Counted from the stretch's first letter, positions 1 to 10,123 are shown. The stretch: 64,000 bases of DNA from Hippopus hippopus (GCA_946811185.2 OX328108.1:7264956-7328955), one strand, 5' to 3'. Numbers and translations are program-made. The notes: generated by a model not told the origin, from the sequence alone.

Positions 1-644
1 AACTAGGACGCTCCTCTAAAAAACTAGGACGCTCCCCCTCTCACACCCATCCATCCCAAAATACATCCCAACGATCTGTATTTTTAGCTCATATACCTAT
101 TTGATAAATCTAACCCCCACCACATCTACGGTTATGCCGCTATACAACATCTCCGTTAACACGTCTCATATTTTCCCATATAGCTATATGAGCGAAATTA
201 CAACATTTTTACTCTCCACCTCCCCAAAATACACCCCAACGATCTATATTTTTAGCCCATATAGCTATATGAGAGAAAATCCCTATCTTTGATAAATCTA
301 ACTACAACCACATCTATGGTTATGCCGCTAAACAACATCCTAGTTAACACGTCTCATATTTTCATACATATACCTATATGAGTGAAAATTCCTATCTTTG
401 ATAAATCTAACCCCCACCACATCTATGGTTATGCCGCTAAACAACATCTCAGTTAACACGTCCCATATAGCTATATGAGCGAAATTCCCACATTTTTTAC
501 TCTGACATATGATATATATTCTGCCCTATACATAGTAAATTTTCTAAGATCTGCGTCTTTATCTTAGTATGTCCCCAAGCTAATGTATCGATATTGTTCC
601 AAAGGATATAGCGTTTATCGTCGTTTACGCTTAAGGCGACTTTA
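1..644 (+). repeat. Left terminal inverted repeat of the Polinton
   Basis: It matches the reverse complement of 17200-17863 with few differences. The first ~35 bases hold two copies of AACTAGGACGCT. Bases ~100-495 contain about three diverged tandem units of roughly 100 bp. Each unit has the phrase GGTTATGCCGCT, a GTTAAC site, and at its end the 14-bp palindrome CATATAGCTATATG (177-190, 258-271, 464-477) or a one-base variant. The inner ~150 bases also encode the last codons of the polymerase gene. Confidence 0.93.
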
Positions 645-3600
645 TTCACCTCTTCAGTATACAACTCATGATTATGGCTTTTAATAACTACCATTCTCCT
701 TAATTGTGTCTTATTTTCAAACAAACACTCTTTATAATGATCGTGTTTAATAAATGCTTTTACTACATGCCTTTTAATTCCCTTACATTTTTTACTCTCC
801 TCTTAATCATCACACATTTTATAAGAGTATAGCTTAGACCTGAGGCCCACAAAATCCTCGATAATCTTACCACTGGCCTCATCTTTAAACATACCTACAA
901 CTTTCTTATTTAATCCGGTGGGAATACCTGAAGGATGATCAGGTGGGTAATCACTTGTATCGAACCATTCTTTAACATCATCACTAATATCCTTATAGGA
1001 ATCTTCTGTCTCTATTTCATACATTAAGCTATCTGTATCAGTATAAAGAAGTTTAACTTTTTCACCATATTTATCTTTAATATAATTATAATGGAAGTTA
1101 TACATCAATGTCTTACTTAAATCTAAAATACTCATCCCTGCATAAATAGGTTTATTAAAATATAAACGTGTTTTTTTCATTTGAATTATACATAAGTTTT
1201 CATCAAGGATGGTTATATTGTAAAAATTTGGCTTAGCGACTAATTTTTCTGCTTTTGCTCTGGTACTAACTAATCTTATATCAACTCTATTTCTAATATT
1301 CTCCATAGTCTTACCAAATACAGAATTATTCATAAGTTTAAAGAAATCCTTTTCAAATGTGGTTTTAGCTTTTGCTCTTAGTGCAGTATTTTTATCGATA
1401 TAAGGTTTTAACCATTCACTCTCATCAAAAGTTAACCCTCTATGAATCTTTTTAAGCTTTAGACCTAAACTTAAATATAACTTTAAATTTTCATAATGTA
1501 ATATATATATATATTTATTATATAAATTAGGTATAAGTTTCTCAACTTTACCAGTCTTTAATCTTTCAGTAGCCAACGGAAAATCATTATGTAAATCATG
1601 TAATTCTTTAGGATATTCTAAATCAACCTCTAATATACAAGGGTGACTCTGCCAATTTTCTAAATCATTTTCATCCATCCATTTAAAATTACCTGTGGGA
1701 ATTTTTTCACACATTGCCCACCCATAGAGATTATTTGCATCTAAATAAGTAATAAATTTTGACGGTTCTTTAGAGTCATATTTTTTACCCATATATATAT
1801 TATTTGCTTTTGCATATCGTTTTACAATTGTTGAGATACCTCCTCTTATTCCGTTTTCAATAAATAAAATCATATCAGGGTCTGATAATAATTCTAATTT
1901 TACCTTAGTAGTTTTTAACATTGCCTCCCAAGCTAACCCCGGCGCTGTATAAAACCAAGATGGGTCTAATCCATAATTATTATAGCAAACATTTCTAAAA
2001 TTTTCAAAGACATCTGCCAACAGTAAAACATCAGTCTTATTATATAAGTCATGATAATCTTTAAAAGTTTTCATCTCGAAGGTTTTCCATACATTTAATG
2101 CATGTTGGTAATCCTCCTTCCCAATTCCACCATATTTAAGCTTTGAGTAAAATTCTCTTTGCTTAGGTAACTTTGTTTCCTCTAATTTACTAAGGTTATC
2201 GAACCATTCATATGGAAATATACCCTTTTGAGAGACTAATTCAAGCTTTTCCCCCTCAAAATATTTCATAAGATTAGTCTTGTCCTCCTTAGTTAGAGTG
2301 CTAGCTAATTCATCTAAACTTTTACCTAAAAATTTTAAACTATCAAGGAATCTAATATCATGCGTTTTAGTTTTCTTTTTTTCTTCTTTTGTTTTCTTAT
2401 CTTTAACAGTGTATTCTATCGGCACATTTTTAAACACGCTTATATATGTTTCCTTGTTTGATGGTATACAACTCGTCTAACCAGGCGTACTCATTATATC
2501 TTTTATAAATAAATGAGCATCATACTTACTAAAATTATGAAAGAATACAGGTGTAAAAGTGGCTCTTCCAAATTTTAAAATACATGCACTGTGCGCGGCC
2601 CCCTAAACCTTCCAGTATAAGGGCAATGGTCCCTCACTTTTTTCATGCCATTACATTTTTTAAGCGGTTCTTTACATTCTGGACATATTTCCTTTTTATC
2701 TATCTTCTGCCCTTTCTTTTCTCCAACTCCCTTACATTTTGAAAATGACTTCCTACATATCCAGCATTTTTTTGCTTCCATATAGTTCAGGTTATCCTCG
2801 ATTGTACAAAATGTTTCCCTCGAAGGCACACTATCTATTTCTCTTATAACATTTTCTAAATCCTCTATGAATTTCTTTGATGCATTTTCACCGGAATATT
2901 GGAAAAGTTTAGAAGGGTAAAAATTTTCATAACGTGATTTAACATAAAAACAATACCCTGAAATGTTATGCGCATTAATTACTTTTGTCCCATTGCCTTT
3001 ATTTTCGTTTTTCTTTTCTAATGTAGACTCCATATCCGCAAAAATTGTAAAAGGGTGTCTCTGTTTTTTATAAAAATTCTTAAAAGATATCTTGGTACCC
3101 TTTTCAGGTAAGTCTATTCTACAAGCATCTTTTTCACCACAATACTCTAAATGTTTATTTAAAGTTTCTTCTTTTTGGAAATGATTTAAACATCTTTCAC
3201 AAATATAAGTTTTACCGTTATGATTAGATATTTGTTTAGATAACAATCTAGTTATATTTTTATTTAAGCAATAATGTTTTCTACCATCCTTCTCAAGAAG
3301 TAAAAGATTAATACGGTGTTCTCTATTATAAACTTCTTTACTTAAACTAAGTGGATAAACACCAGTGGAATCATTATATCCAAAAATTGATACTGATATT
3401 GATGGATTTAGGGCTTCAGATTTAATTCTATCCTGAAGGGAAACAGGGTAATTAATCCCTTCCATATTTAATGTGTTTAACAAAGGTCTTAGTCTATTAA
3501 TTTTTTCGGGATTATTATCTGTTGGGTTCAAAGCTTAAAGAATACAATAAGCAAAGCACATATCATCATCTTATTTATTGGATTAATAACACTTTTTGTA

Positions 3601-4535
3601 TTTGCTATCTTAGGAGGAGTTGGGAACCAAGAATTACCCATTAATGGGTTATATATTGCTGTGTGTAATCTTAAATCAATTATGAAAAGAACTTTACAAT
3701 AATTTTGTTGCATGTCCAATTTTGCAATTTTATTTAATAAGATAGTTACCATTCCATCGTATATTTTATTTTCATCATAACCCTCTAAATTAAGAACTGG
3801 AGCATTAGAAAAAAAAAAAAAAAAAAAAAAAAACCCATTATTTTTAAAGTATCATAAAGAGCGTGTTTCATCATACACTTCCCAATAAGTATAACTTTTG
3901 TTTGACGATTATTTCTCATAACATTGGTTAATTTATCTTTTGCTAAATCAAAGAAATCAGCCGGTGTAAAAGCTCCTTTACCTTTTATAAAATATTCTTT
4001 GGTAAATCCTTTAAATGCTGATGGTCCTTCTATAATCTCTATTTTATCTTTATCCTTATATAACTCATCTATTTTTTCTTTTAAAGCTTCTAAACTCGGT
4101 GATATTTTTTTTTTGAATTTTTCTAATACTATCTAAATAGTTCATCAACTCCTCAGCTGCGGCTGTAGGTGGAGTTGGTACCATGGGGGGTGTGTAATAT
4201 GTTGGTGTTGGTGTTGGTGTGTAAGGTGTTGGTTTTAATACAGGGGCTTCAAAATTACCAATATCATAATCTAATATTGGCGCTCCCCGATTTAAGAAGA
4301 GATCTATTAATTGAGCTCTTCTAAGTGTAGAGTATCCTCTAATTCTTCGATTTTTAGCTTCTTGTTTTAAGTCTTTTACTGTGAACCTCCTGAATTGATC
4401 AGCAAGACTAGGAGGCGGAGGATTCCTTAGACGCCCAATTAATTCAGCTCTTTTAAGTCCAGAGTATCCTCGCATTCCTCTAGACTTGGCTAAATTTTTT
4501 AAACCTTGTACGGTATATATACTATAATTCTCCAT
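497..4535 (-). pseudogene. Polinton DNA polymerase B (protein-primed type), broken by several lesions
   Basis: Replicative polymerase of the element. Reading from 4535 down, the pieces are as follows. First, two SAP/Rho-N-like repeats (residues ~8-37 and ~50-80) and a Pro/Thr-rich linker (4065-4535). Second, a conserved N-terminal region (about 3528-4065). Third, a C2-HC zinc-finger-like motif and the exonuclease I motif FADMES (2575-3531). Fourth, a 544-codon block (803-2437) with Exo III (YNKTDVLLLADVF), polymerase motif A (DANNLYG), motif B (KLMNNSVFG) and motif C (YTDTDS). Last, a C-terminal tail (497-802) inside the left TIR. Lesions are a frameshift in the T-run near 4105, an expanded A-tract (about 3809-3831), a frame change near 3530-3590, a frameshift near 2590 with a stop before 2437, and an in-frame TAA at 803-805. 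The catalytic residues are still present. Confidence 0.92.
3809..3831. repeat. Poly(A) tract of ~23 bases inside the polymerase pseudogene
   Basis: A pure A run (poly-T on the coding strand) interrupts the conserved N-terminal region of the polymerase gene and contributes to its frame disruption. It could be a slippage expansion or an assembly-length error. Confidence 0.8.
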
Positions 4536-4556
4536 TTTTATATATATATAAAAAAT
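4536..4556 (-). promoter_or_regulatory. TATA-like start-proximal motif of the polymerase gene
   Basis: On the minus strand the ATG at 4535 is directly preceded by TATATATATATAAAA. The same kind of motif abuts most start codons of this element, which supports 4535 as the gene start. Confidence 0.5.
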
Positions 4557-4572
4557 CTTAACTAAAAGTAAA

Positions 4573-4608
4573 AATAATTTTATTATGGAGTGTCATAATA
4601 AAATTATT
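4573..4608. terminator. AT-rich hairpin at the 3' end of the NUMOD1-like gene
   Basis: Perfect 15-base arms (4573-4587 and 4594-4608) with a 6-base loop. The right arm includes the TAA stop of the gene ending at 4604. It lies between that gene and the polymerase start. One of five similar hairpins at gene ends in this element. Confidence 0.6.
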
Positions 4609-4960
4609 GAATGTTAATCTTATATTTATTCTTCCAAATTCTTCCGTTCCATTTTGTAACTGTTTGAGGACAACGATCTATAAATTTACCAGCCCTGTAA
4701 ATTGATGGGAATATTATTATTTCACCAGTTTCAACATCTTCTAAACTGACTTTCTTAGGATTACTCTTAATAGTTTTTAATCTTTCAAACTTTGGGTCCT
4801 TGCTTATTTCTTTTTTATGTAACTCAGGGGACTCAGGGGACTCCTTTGAGAATAACCCATGTTCTTTAACCAACTCAAGTAGCCGCTTTTTATCCCCGTA
4901 TGAGAAAAAATCTATATTATTTTCTTTAAGAATTTTTCTTAAAACTGTAATCTTTATCAT
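4604..4960 (-). CDS. Small DNA-binding protein with SAP-like N-terminus and NUMOD1-like C-terminus
   Basis: 118 residues, open. Residues ~4-35 resemble a SAP/LEM-type two-helix module (LRKILKENNI...LLELVKEHG). Residues ~71-116 read like a NUMOD1 helix-turn-helix: a short beta strand with VETGEIIIF, then FPSIYRAGKFIDRCPQTVTK and a basic WNGRIWKNKYKI tail. NUMOD1 is known as the DNA-binding tail of homing endonucleases, but no nuclease domain is present here. By inference it binds element DNA, perhaps at the TIRs or as a transcription factor. It sits between polymerase and major capsid genes, with a hairpin at its stop and a TATATAAAAATA leader before its ATG. The NUMOD1 call is by eye. Confidence 0.65.
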   Translation of the reverse strand: MIKITVLRKILKENNIDFFSYGDKKRLLELVKEHGLFSKESPESPELHKKEISKDPKFERLKTIKSNPKKVSLEDVETGEIIIFPSIYRAGKFIDRCPQTVTKWNGRIWKNKYKINIQ

Positions 4961-4984
4961 TATTTTTATATAAGAAAAAATATG

Positions 4985-6277
4985 TTAATACACTACACCC
5001 ATTTTATTTCCATCAGACTGGAAGTTAATTAACTTATCACTAATAATAACAGCATATGCCTCAGTATTTGCAGGGACATTTAAGTCAAAATTTGCCTTAA
5101 TTTGGATATCGGTGACTGAGTATTTTAATTTCTCACTCTGCTTGGAAACATCGAACAAAAACAGAGGATAAAGCGTTTTATACTCTGAAGGAGTGAAATT
5201 AGGATTCGACACCAACTCATCCATATTATAAAACTTAGATCTAAATAGAGCCGCATCACCATAAGCTCTACTAAATTGTTGTCTAGTAAATGAAAGATTG
5301 TAGTCAACTGCAGGATACCTGGTGGAGTTTAACATAACATAAATATTTTTAGTGTCTATATTGTCGAATATGGATGGATTTACCCCTTGATTACCAATTT
5401 TTTCAGTCTGAAAGCCTACAATGATAAAACGCAGCACCTCAGGAGATGATTTAACGGAAAGTCTCCAAGTAAATGTTGTTGACTGGGGAACTGTAATGGA
5501 GTTACACTGCCTAATCCTATATCCAACTGGTATTTTTTCTTTTTTCTCAATAATCTTATAAAGTTCCATCTTCTCTTTATCCGCGGGTAGCACGTGAGGC
5601 ATAAACCATGATATTTTATCCAACGTAATTCTACCAATACCTGGATCAAGATTAGGAAGAAGATCAGCAAGAGTTCTAAAAATCGCATCATTATCATTAT
5701 TTCTTGTCAAGGTAAGAGTTTGCTTCAATCCATACAATATTTTATTATAATCTTCACAAAAACCAAATATATGTTTTAATGGAACTCTGAAGCTAAACGT
5801 TCCTTTTGGATCGGAATTATTAATGATGTATTGTTTTCTCACATTCATGTTCTGATCAGCTGCTGCGGGTGTTGTATCCTTATACCACAATTGGTTTAAC
5901 CCCTGTGATTTAGAAAAATCCGGATATTTTAACAACCCAAGCATTGTAGTAGCCTGGCCAGGATGTGTTAAGGATTCAATCTCCATACCAGAAAGTTGAT
6001 ACCTAATATTTTTAAAAAGATACATCATGGCGTTGTTTGTTAGAGAAACAGCATCAGCATTGTCGTAAGCTCCCCCACCATCCTTTGTTAAACGCCCTTC
6101 TATAAGTAAATAACTCTCACTAGGATGTGTAAAAATATCTTGGGTTTCAATGTTAACCCTGATATCTCCTCCTGAGTTGTTGAGATTCGCACCTGTGATC
6201 GGTTCATACTCATGGTATTCATACTCATCAATATTATCATCTTTTAAAATTGGGTCGGTAATTCTTAAAATGTCCAT
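4985..6277 (-). CDS. Polinton major capsid protein (double jelly-roll, hexon-like)
   Basis: 430 residues, completely open, and the best-preserved large gene of the element. Family features visible include an N-terminal GGDIRVNIETQD strand, the run SLTNNAMMYLFKNIRYQLSG followed by GMEIESLTHPGQATTMLGLLK (residues ~79-116), GTFSFRVPLKHIFGFCEDY (about 159-177), WFMPHV (about 224-229) and VMLNSTRYPAVDYNLSF (about 314-330). Proteins of this family form pseudohexameric trimers in the capsid, as in adenovirus hexon and virophages. The ATG at 6277 fits a short AT-rich leader. Intactness amid broken neighbours is odd. Length agrees with other Polinton capsid proteins. Confidence 0.93.
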   Translation of the reverse strand: MDILRITDPILKDDNIDEYEYHEYEPITGANLNNSGGDIRVNIETQDIFTHPSESYLLIEGRLTKDGGGAYDNADAVSLTNNAMMYLFKNIRYQLSGMEIESLTHPGQATTMLGLLKYPDFSKSQGLNQLWYKDTTPAAADQNMNVRKQYIINNSDPKGTFSFRVPLKHIFGFCEDYNKILYGLKQTLTLTRNNDNDAIFRTLADLLPNLDPGIGRITLDKISWFMPHVLPADKEKMELYKIIEKKEKIPVGYRIRQCNSITVPQSTTFTWRLSVKSSPEVLRFIIVGFQTEKIGNQGVNPSIFDNIDTKNIYVMLNSTRYPAVDYNLSFTRQQFSRAYGDAALFRSKFYNMDELVSNPNFTPSEYKTLYPLFLFDVSKQSEKLKYSVTDIQIKANFDLNVPANTEAYAVIISDKLINFQSDGNKMGVVY

Positions 6278-6288
6278 TTTTATTATTC

Positions 6289-6319
6289 CAATTATAATTT
6301 TAGATAAAAATTATAATTG
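6289..6319. terminator. AT-rich hairpin downstream of the 132-residue gene
   Basis: Perfect 13-base arms (6289-6301 and 6307-6319) with a 5-base loop. It sits between the stop of the gene ending at 6333 and the capsid ATG at 6277. Confidence 0.55.
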
Positions 6320-6332
6320 TATTATTTTTTAT

Positions 6333-6731
6333 TTATACTACCTTAATACCTGCCCCACTGTTTAATTTTTTAACTAAGTCTTGAATAGCTATTGCACTTC
6401 CATCTATTAATGTATTAATATTTTGTGTTGTAGGGATATCAACAGGTTTCGGTGTTGTGTTATATTTTTGTAAAATTTTCTTTGATTTTGGTGTTAGAGC
6501 TTTTGTAACTAATTTTTTCCCTGCTTCTACAGCTGCACTCTTTCCAACTTCTAAAGCTTTCTTTGCTCCTTCCTTAGCTACACTCTTTCCCACATCAAGG
6601 GCAGAAGAGGCAATTTGTTTAGCCGCGCTACTTGTAAAAAGCCTCGCTAAAAAGTTAGCAATGCTATCAAAGATTCCGGTACCACCGTATGAATATTTTT
6701 TTTTAAATCCGTGTTTTTTATTAATAATCAT
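6333..6731 (-). CDS. Small basic amphipathic protein, possible minor virion or membrane-active protein
   Basis: 132 residues, open. A Lys-rich N-terminus with GGTGIF leads to an amphipathic helix (IFDSIANFLARLF, residues ~20-32), then Ala/Lys-rich repeats (DVGKSVAKEGAKKALEVGKSAAVEAGKK, about 46-73) and a basic stretch. The layout recalls the small basic core or amphipathic capsid-cementing proteins of adenoviruses and Polintons, but no specific residue proves the function. It lies 4 bp from the next gene and just upstream of the major capsid gene, consistent with a virion role. ACTATAAAAAATG abuts the start codon. Confidence 0.6.
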   Translation of the reverse strand: MIINKKHGFKKKYSYGGTGIFDSIANFLARLFTSSAAKQIASSALDVGKSVAKEGAKKALEVGKSAAVEAGKKLVTKALTPKSKKILQKYNTTPKPVDIPTTQNINTLIDGSAIAIQDLVKKLNSGAGIKVV

Positions 6732-7341
6732 TTTTTATAGTATAGACATTAAATTTTTATAAGCGTTTGAATCTAAAACACCTTGTCTTTTTAATTCATC
6801 ACAAATGCTCATTAGTTCATTTTTTACACCTGTGTTACCTGCTTTTTTACTTGCCAACAACAGGTCTAGTCTTTCTATTAATGCGTTAGGGTCAGATGGG
6901 ATAACAACGATGCCCTCTCCTACTACATACTTTGCCCTATTTAGCCAAATAGGCTTATGTATTTCATTCCATTTAGTACTTTTATTGGCACTAGGTCTGT
7001 TTTGGGTTGGATCGTAATTCTGATAAAGAGCATTTGTTTTTACCATCATCTTTGCGTAATTATCTTTATCCTCATCATCATAAATACTGTCAGTCGGGTT
7101 TTTAGATATGATTAACTCCCATAGACCAGGTGTTCCTTCATATATTTCTTTACCAATTATAATATCATTTTTATCAAACATTACTAGTTTGCTACCAATA
7201 TATAATTTACACTACTTTTATCATACCTTACTCCAAATTTTGTATCTGATATATCCTTATTACCAAGCCTCATTAAATAATTCTTCGCTATTTCTCCAAG
7301 ATCTTTTCCTTGTTTTTCTAATGATTCTTCAATAGCCTTTA

Positions 7342-8648
7342 CGTGGGGTGATCAGAAAGATCGTGGACCACCTTATTATTTTGAAAACTACTACACTTAG
7401 GATTACACAAATTTGCATAGATGAGCATTAATTATCTGGTAACTGACTCACGCTTTCAGATGTTGTCATATTAAAGTAGGTGAAGTATGACGTCATTTTA
7501 ATGACGTCATATACTGCATTAGTGGTCCAAAATATCGGACGACGTTTTATTTGAGCCGAGAGTAATCATAAAGTTTTGCGTCAAACTCAGAAAGTATTTA
7601 TCGGAAATCAAAACCGATTTAGAAACAGTTTAAGGGGACTCTGCACTCGAGGAATCTGATATTCGTACATGGATCGGACCGATTTAAACAAGGGTGCGAT
7701 ACTATTAAAGATGACCCTAAATCTGGCCGTCCATCAACATCAGTCACAGACAAAATCATAACGGATGTAGAGCAGCATGTAAAACAAGATCGCCGAGATT
7801 CTGTCGGGAAAATAGCTGACACATTTGACATTTCATATATAAGTACTCAGGAGATTTTGACTGAGAGTCTTGGAATGTCGCGTGTTTGCACAATGTGGGT
7901 ACCTCGGCAACTGACGCCCGAGAAAATGGGGGTTAGGGTCGAAATCTGTTAAGAAATTTCAGAACGCATTAGGGTAGAGGGGTCAAACTTTACTGATCGT
8001 ATTGTAACATGCGATGAAACATAGGTACACTTAACCGACACTGAATCTAAACGACAAAGCAGCGTATTGAAACATCCAACAGCGCCTTCCGCTAGTAAAT
8101 CCAACCTTTCTAAGTCACTTGGTAAAGTTATCTCCTGTTTTTCTTCTAAATCATGTTGTATCTTTACATACTACAGTCAATTCTGAGTTTTATGCCCACA
8201 TTATTCAAGTAAATTTCACGAACACCATACGAAAAATACAGGCAGAAGTCCTGCGGAGTGACGTCAATTTACACCAAGATAACGCCCTAGCTCACAAAGC
8301 CACACTTGTACTGGAAACTTTGCAAACACTAAACAAAGAAACACTTGCCAACGCTCCTTATAATTTAGTCCTGACTCCATGTGACCTCTGACTAGTTCCT
8401 GTTTTGAAAGATTTTCTATGTGGCATACACTACGAGAGCAGAGAGGAGCTAACCCTCGCTACGACCGGGTCCTTCATAGTAACGTCACGTGACGCGCTCC
8501 CACACGTGCTTCGCGCGTCGAAATCAAGAATGAATACATGCATAGAACTCAAAGGAGGTTACTTTCAAAAATAGTGAACACTGCAAGTTGTTTTTTATAA
8601 CAAATTCAGATACCGGCACTGGTCCACGTTCTTTCTGATCACCCCTCG
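7342..8648 (+). mobile_element. mariner-family (Tc1/mariner) transposon inserted in the Polinton
   Basis: A 1307-bp insertion flanked by a TA duplication (7340-7341 and 8649-8650). Its ~28-bp terminal inverted repeats begin CG(A/T)GGGGTGATCAGAAAGA. Left and right repeats differ at only a few bases. It cuts the EGTPGLW-motif gene and lies opposite to that gene's direction. The internal transposase is heavily decayed. Confidence 0.92.
7580..8480 (+). pseudogene. mariner transposase remnant
   Basis: Across shifting frames the plus strand shows recognisable mariner pieces. These include the helix-turn-helix linker region resembling KDDPKSGRPSTSVTD (about 7710-7752), a paired-like region ending in WVPRQLTPE (about 7897-7923), the first catalytic block CDET (about 8010-8021) and the second around HQDNALAHK (about 8271-8297). 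Multiple stops and frameshifts make it inactive. The catalytic triad type cannot be judged because the third region is too decayed. Confidence 0.8.
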
Positions 8649-9026
8649 TATAGATGAGTCTGGAACCATAATAGTCTGTGGTAAGCTTTCTATACCCTCT
8701 TTAATAGGGATAAGTCCCTCTGTAATCTCCTTTGTTGTAGCTTTTTGTGTTTCCGTAATAGGTTTAAAAAACTTTGAAAGATCGGTTTGAAGTTGCTGTT
8801 CACCTGTTCTCTCCGCCAGTAGATTATCCCGAATATTCTTTTGTTTCAAGATACTCCTTTACAATTGAGTCCCTTTTTGCAGGATCTGTGATTTTTAAAA
8901 AAGACATTTTTTTTTTTTTTATTACTAAAATAATTTTTTTTAATCTCAGTTTCTATCCCAGTTTTTAACATAGTTTTTTAACATGTTTCATAACTAAAGC
9001 TGCATGAAAACTTTATTTTTGGTCTT

Positions 9027-9707
9027 TTAATATTCAAGCGCCCCACCATGATGTTTTTCAACCAGCCTCCGAAAGGACTCCCTTTGCTCACGCCTCCCTC
9101 TCTCAATTAAACTTTCTTCATTTTCGGTAGATATCTTTTTCTTAGTTTTTGTTCTTATTTCATCCTTCATTTTCTTATACTTCTCTTGTTCTTCCATGGT
9201 AAGTTTAAACTCTTCATCTGTTATATGATTGTCAACTAAAGTTCTGGATATATGTGAAGCAATTGTATCAAGCTTAGCATCAGCTATCATTCTAATCTTT
9301 TGATGTTTTTCTCCCTTTGTTTTTGAATTTCTTACTACATATTTACCTACCATTGAGAGTAATCCGGTTCCTGCACTTGTAATTTCTAAACCCAATGCTA
9401 CTGGTACTGCTACAACTGTACCTAATAATATGGCTCCCCCAACACCAGAAGCCATTGTTAACCCGATCAATGCTGTATCAATATTATCAACAACTCTTGC
9501 GGCTCTAAAATATTTCTTGGCTAGGGCTTCTCTTTTTTGAACTTCATTCTCAAGAAACTTTTGTACTTCGGATATCTTTTGTAAACGGTAGGAATGGCCT
9601 TTGTCATCTTGTGTCATCATTTCAATAGACGGGGCTGAAGGTGTATTACTTTCTTTAGGTAACGAAGGATAGACTTTATTAGGATGTTTTTGATCTATAT
9701 CTGTCAT
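9027..9707 (-). CDS. Polinton protein with a hydrophobic hairpin and charged coiled-coil tail, unknown function
   Basis: 226 residues, open. A polar N-terminus is followed by a helical region (RLQKISEVQKFLENEVQKREALAKKY in part, about 41-66). Two adjacent hydrophobic stretches (about 76-118, Gly/Ala/Val-rich, GVGGAILLGTVVAVPVALGL) could form a membrane hairpin. A long Lys/Glu-rich helical C-terminus (about 150-215) ends in HHGGALEY. I recognise it as a recurrent Polinton accessory family without a known role. By inference it may be a membrane-associated virion or assembly protein. No signal peptide is visible. Confidence 0.6.
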   Translation of the reverse strand: MTDIDQKHPNKVYPSLPKESNTPSAPSIEMMTQDDKGHSYRLQKISEVQKFLENEVQKREALAKKYFRAARVVDNIDTALIGLTMASGVGGAILLGTVVAVPVALGLEITSAGTGLLSMVGKYVVRNSKTKGEKHQKIRMIADAKLDTIASHISRTLVDNHITDEEFKLTMEEQEKYKKMKDEIRTKTKKKISTENEESLIERGRREQRESFRRLVEKHHGGALEY

Positions 9708-9735
9708 TTTTTCATTAAAATGATAATTTTTTATC

Positions 9736-10113
9736 TCAGGATTTTAAATATTTTAGATAGCAAAATAACTCTCCCTCAGGTATTTCAATTGGTTTTTGTG
9801 AGAAATTATAAATGTAGACTAAGATATCATTAGTCTCATTATCAAGATGTGTTCCATTAAAAATGGTTAAACTATCTTTCCATTTATTACTAACAGATAT
9901 CACTACAACTCCTTGTGTAGTTATATAACCGAATCCTAACGATACTATTTTCCCATCTTTAGAAGGGATCTTAATGTCATCTTGAGAATAAATTTTCCAT
10001 TTTAAAGGATCTTGCTTGATGGGAGGATAATCAACATGTAAGTTAGGTTTCCATAATATAGTTTTATGTTGATTAGTAATATTAGGTTTTATACCAAATT
10101 TGTGTATATCCAT
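9736..10113 (-). CDS. dUTPase-fold-like protein, probably not catalytic
   Basis: 125 residues, open. The C-terminal ~75 residues follow the strand order of trimeric dUTPases: KIPSKDGKIVSLGFGYITTQGV, then a segment in the place of motif III (FNGTHLDNETNDI), then ILVYIYNFSQKPIEIPEGE as in the strand leading to the 'G(D/E)xI/LxxL' motif IV. The usual SSG-type motif II and the Gly-rich C-terminal arm (motif V) are not seen. I infer a structural or regulatory derivative rather than an active nucleotide hydrolase. It is 28 bp from its upstream neighbour in the late-gene-like cluster. The fold assignment is by eye. Confidence 0.5.
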   Translation of the reverse strand: MDIHKFGIKPNITNQHKTILWKPNLHVDYPPIKQDPLKWKIYSQDDIKIPSKDGKIVSLGFGYITTQGVVVISVSNKWKDSLTIFNGTHLDNETNDILVYIYNFSQKPIEIPEGELFCYLKYLKS

Positions 10114-10123
10114 TTTTTATTTT

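Larger units (their letters stand above)
6735..8907 (-). pseudogene. Conserved Polinton protein of unknown function, split by a mariner insertion
   Basis: The downstream half (6735-7181, 148 codons) carries the conserved EGTPGLWELI motif and a C-terminal region with LLLASKKAGNTG. The upstream half lies at 8651-8907 beyond the mariner. It starts MSFLKITDP at 8907 and contains a helical TEITEGLIPIKEGIESLPQTI-type stretch. Without the insertion and its 2-bp duplication the gene would be about 288 codons. Besides the insertion there is a frameshift near 8849 and a frame change near 7205. I know the GTPGLW-type protein as recurrent in Polintons of aquatic invertebrates, with no established function. 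Position in the capsid cluster suggests a structural or assembly role. Confidence 0.75.

Noticed and set aside
101..292. 63-residue open frame in the left TIR, mirrored at 17552-17743
   Set aside because: Identical by virtue of the inverted repeat, non-ATG start, low complexity and rich in repeat palindromes.
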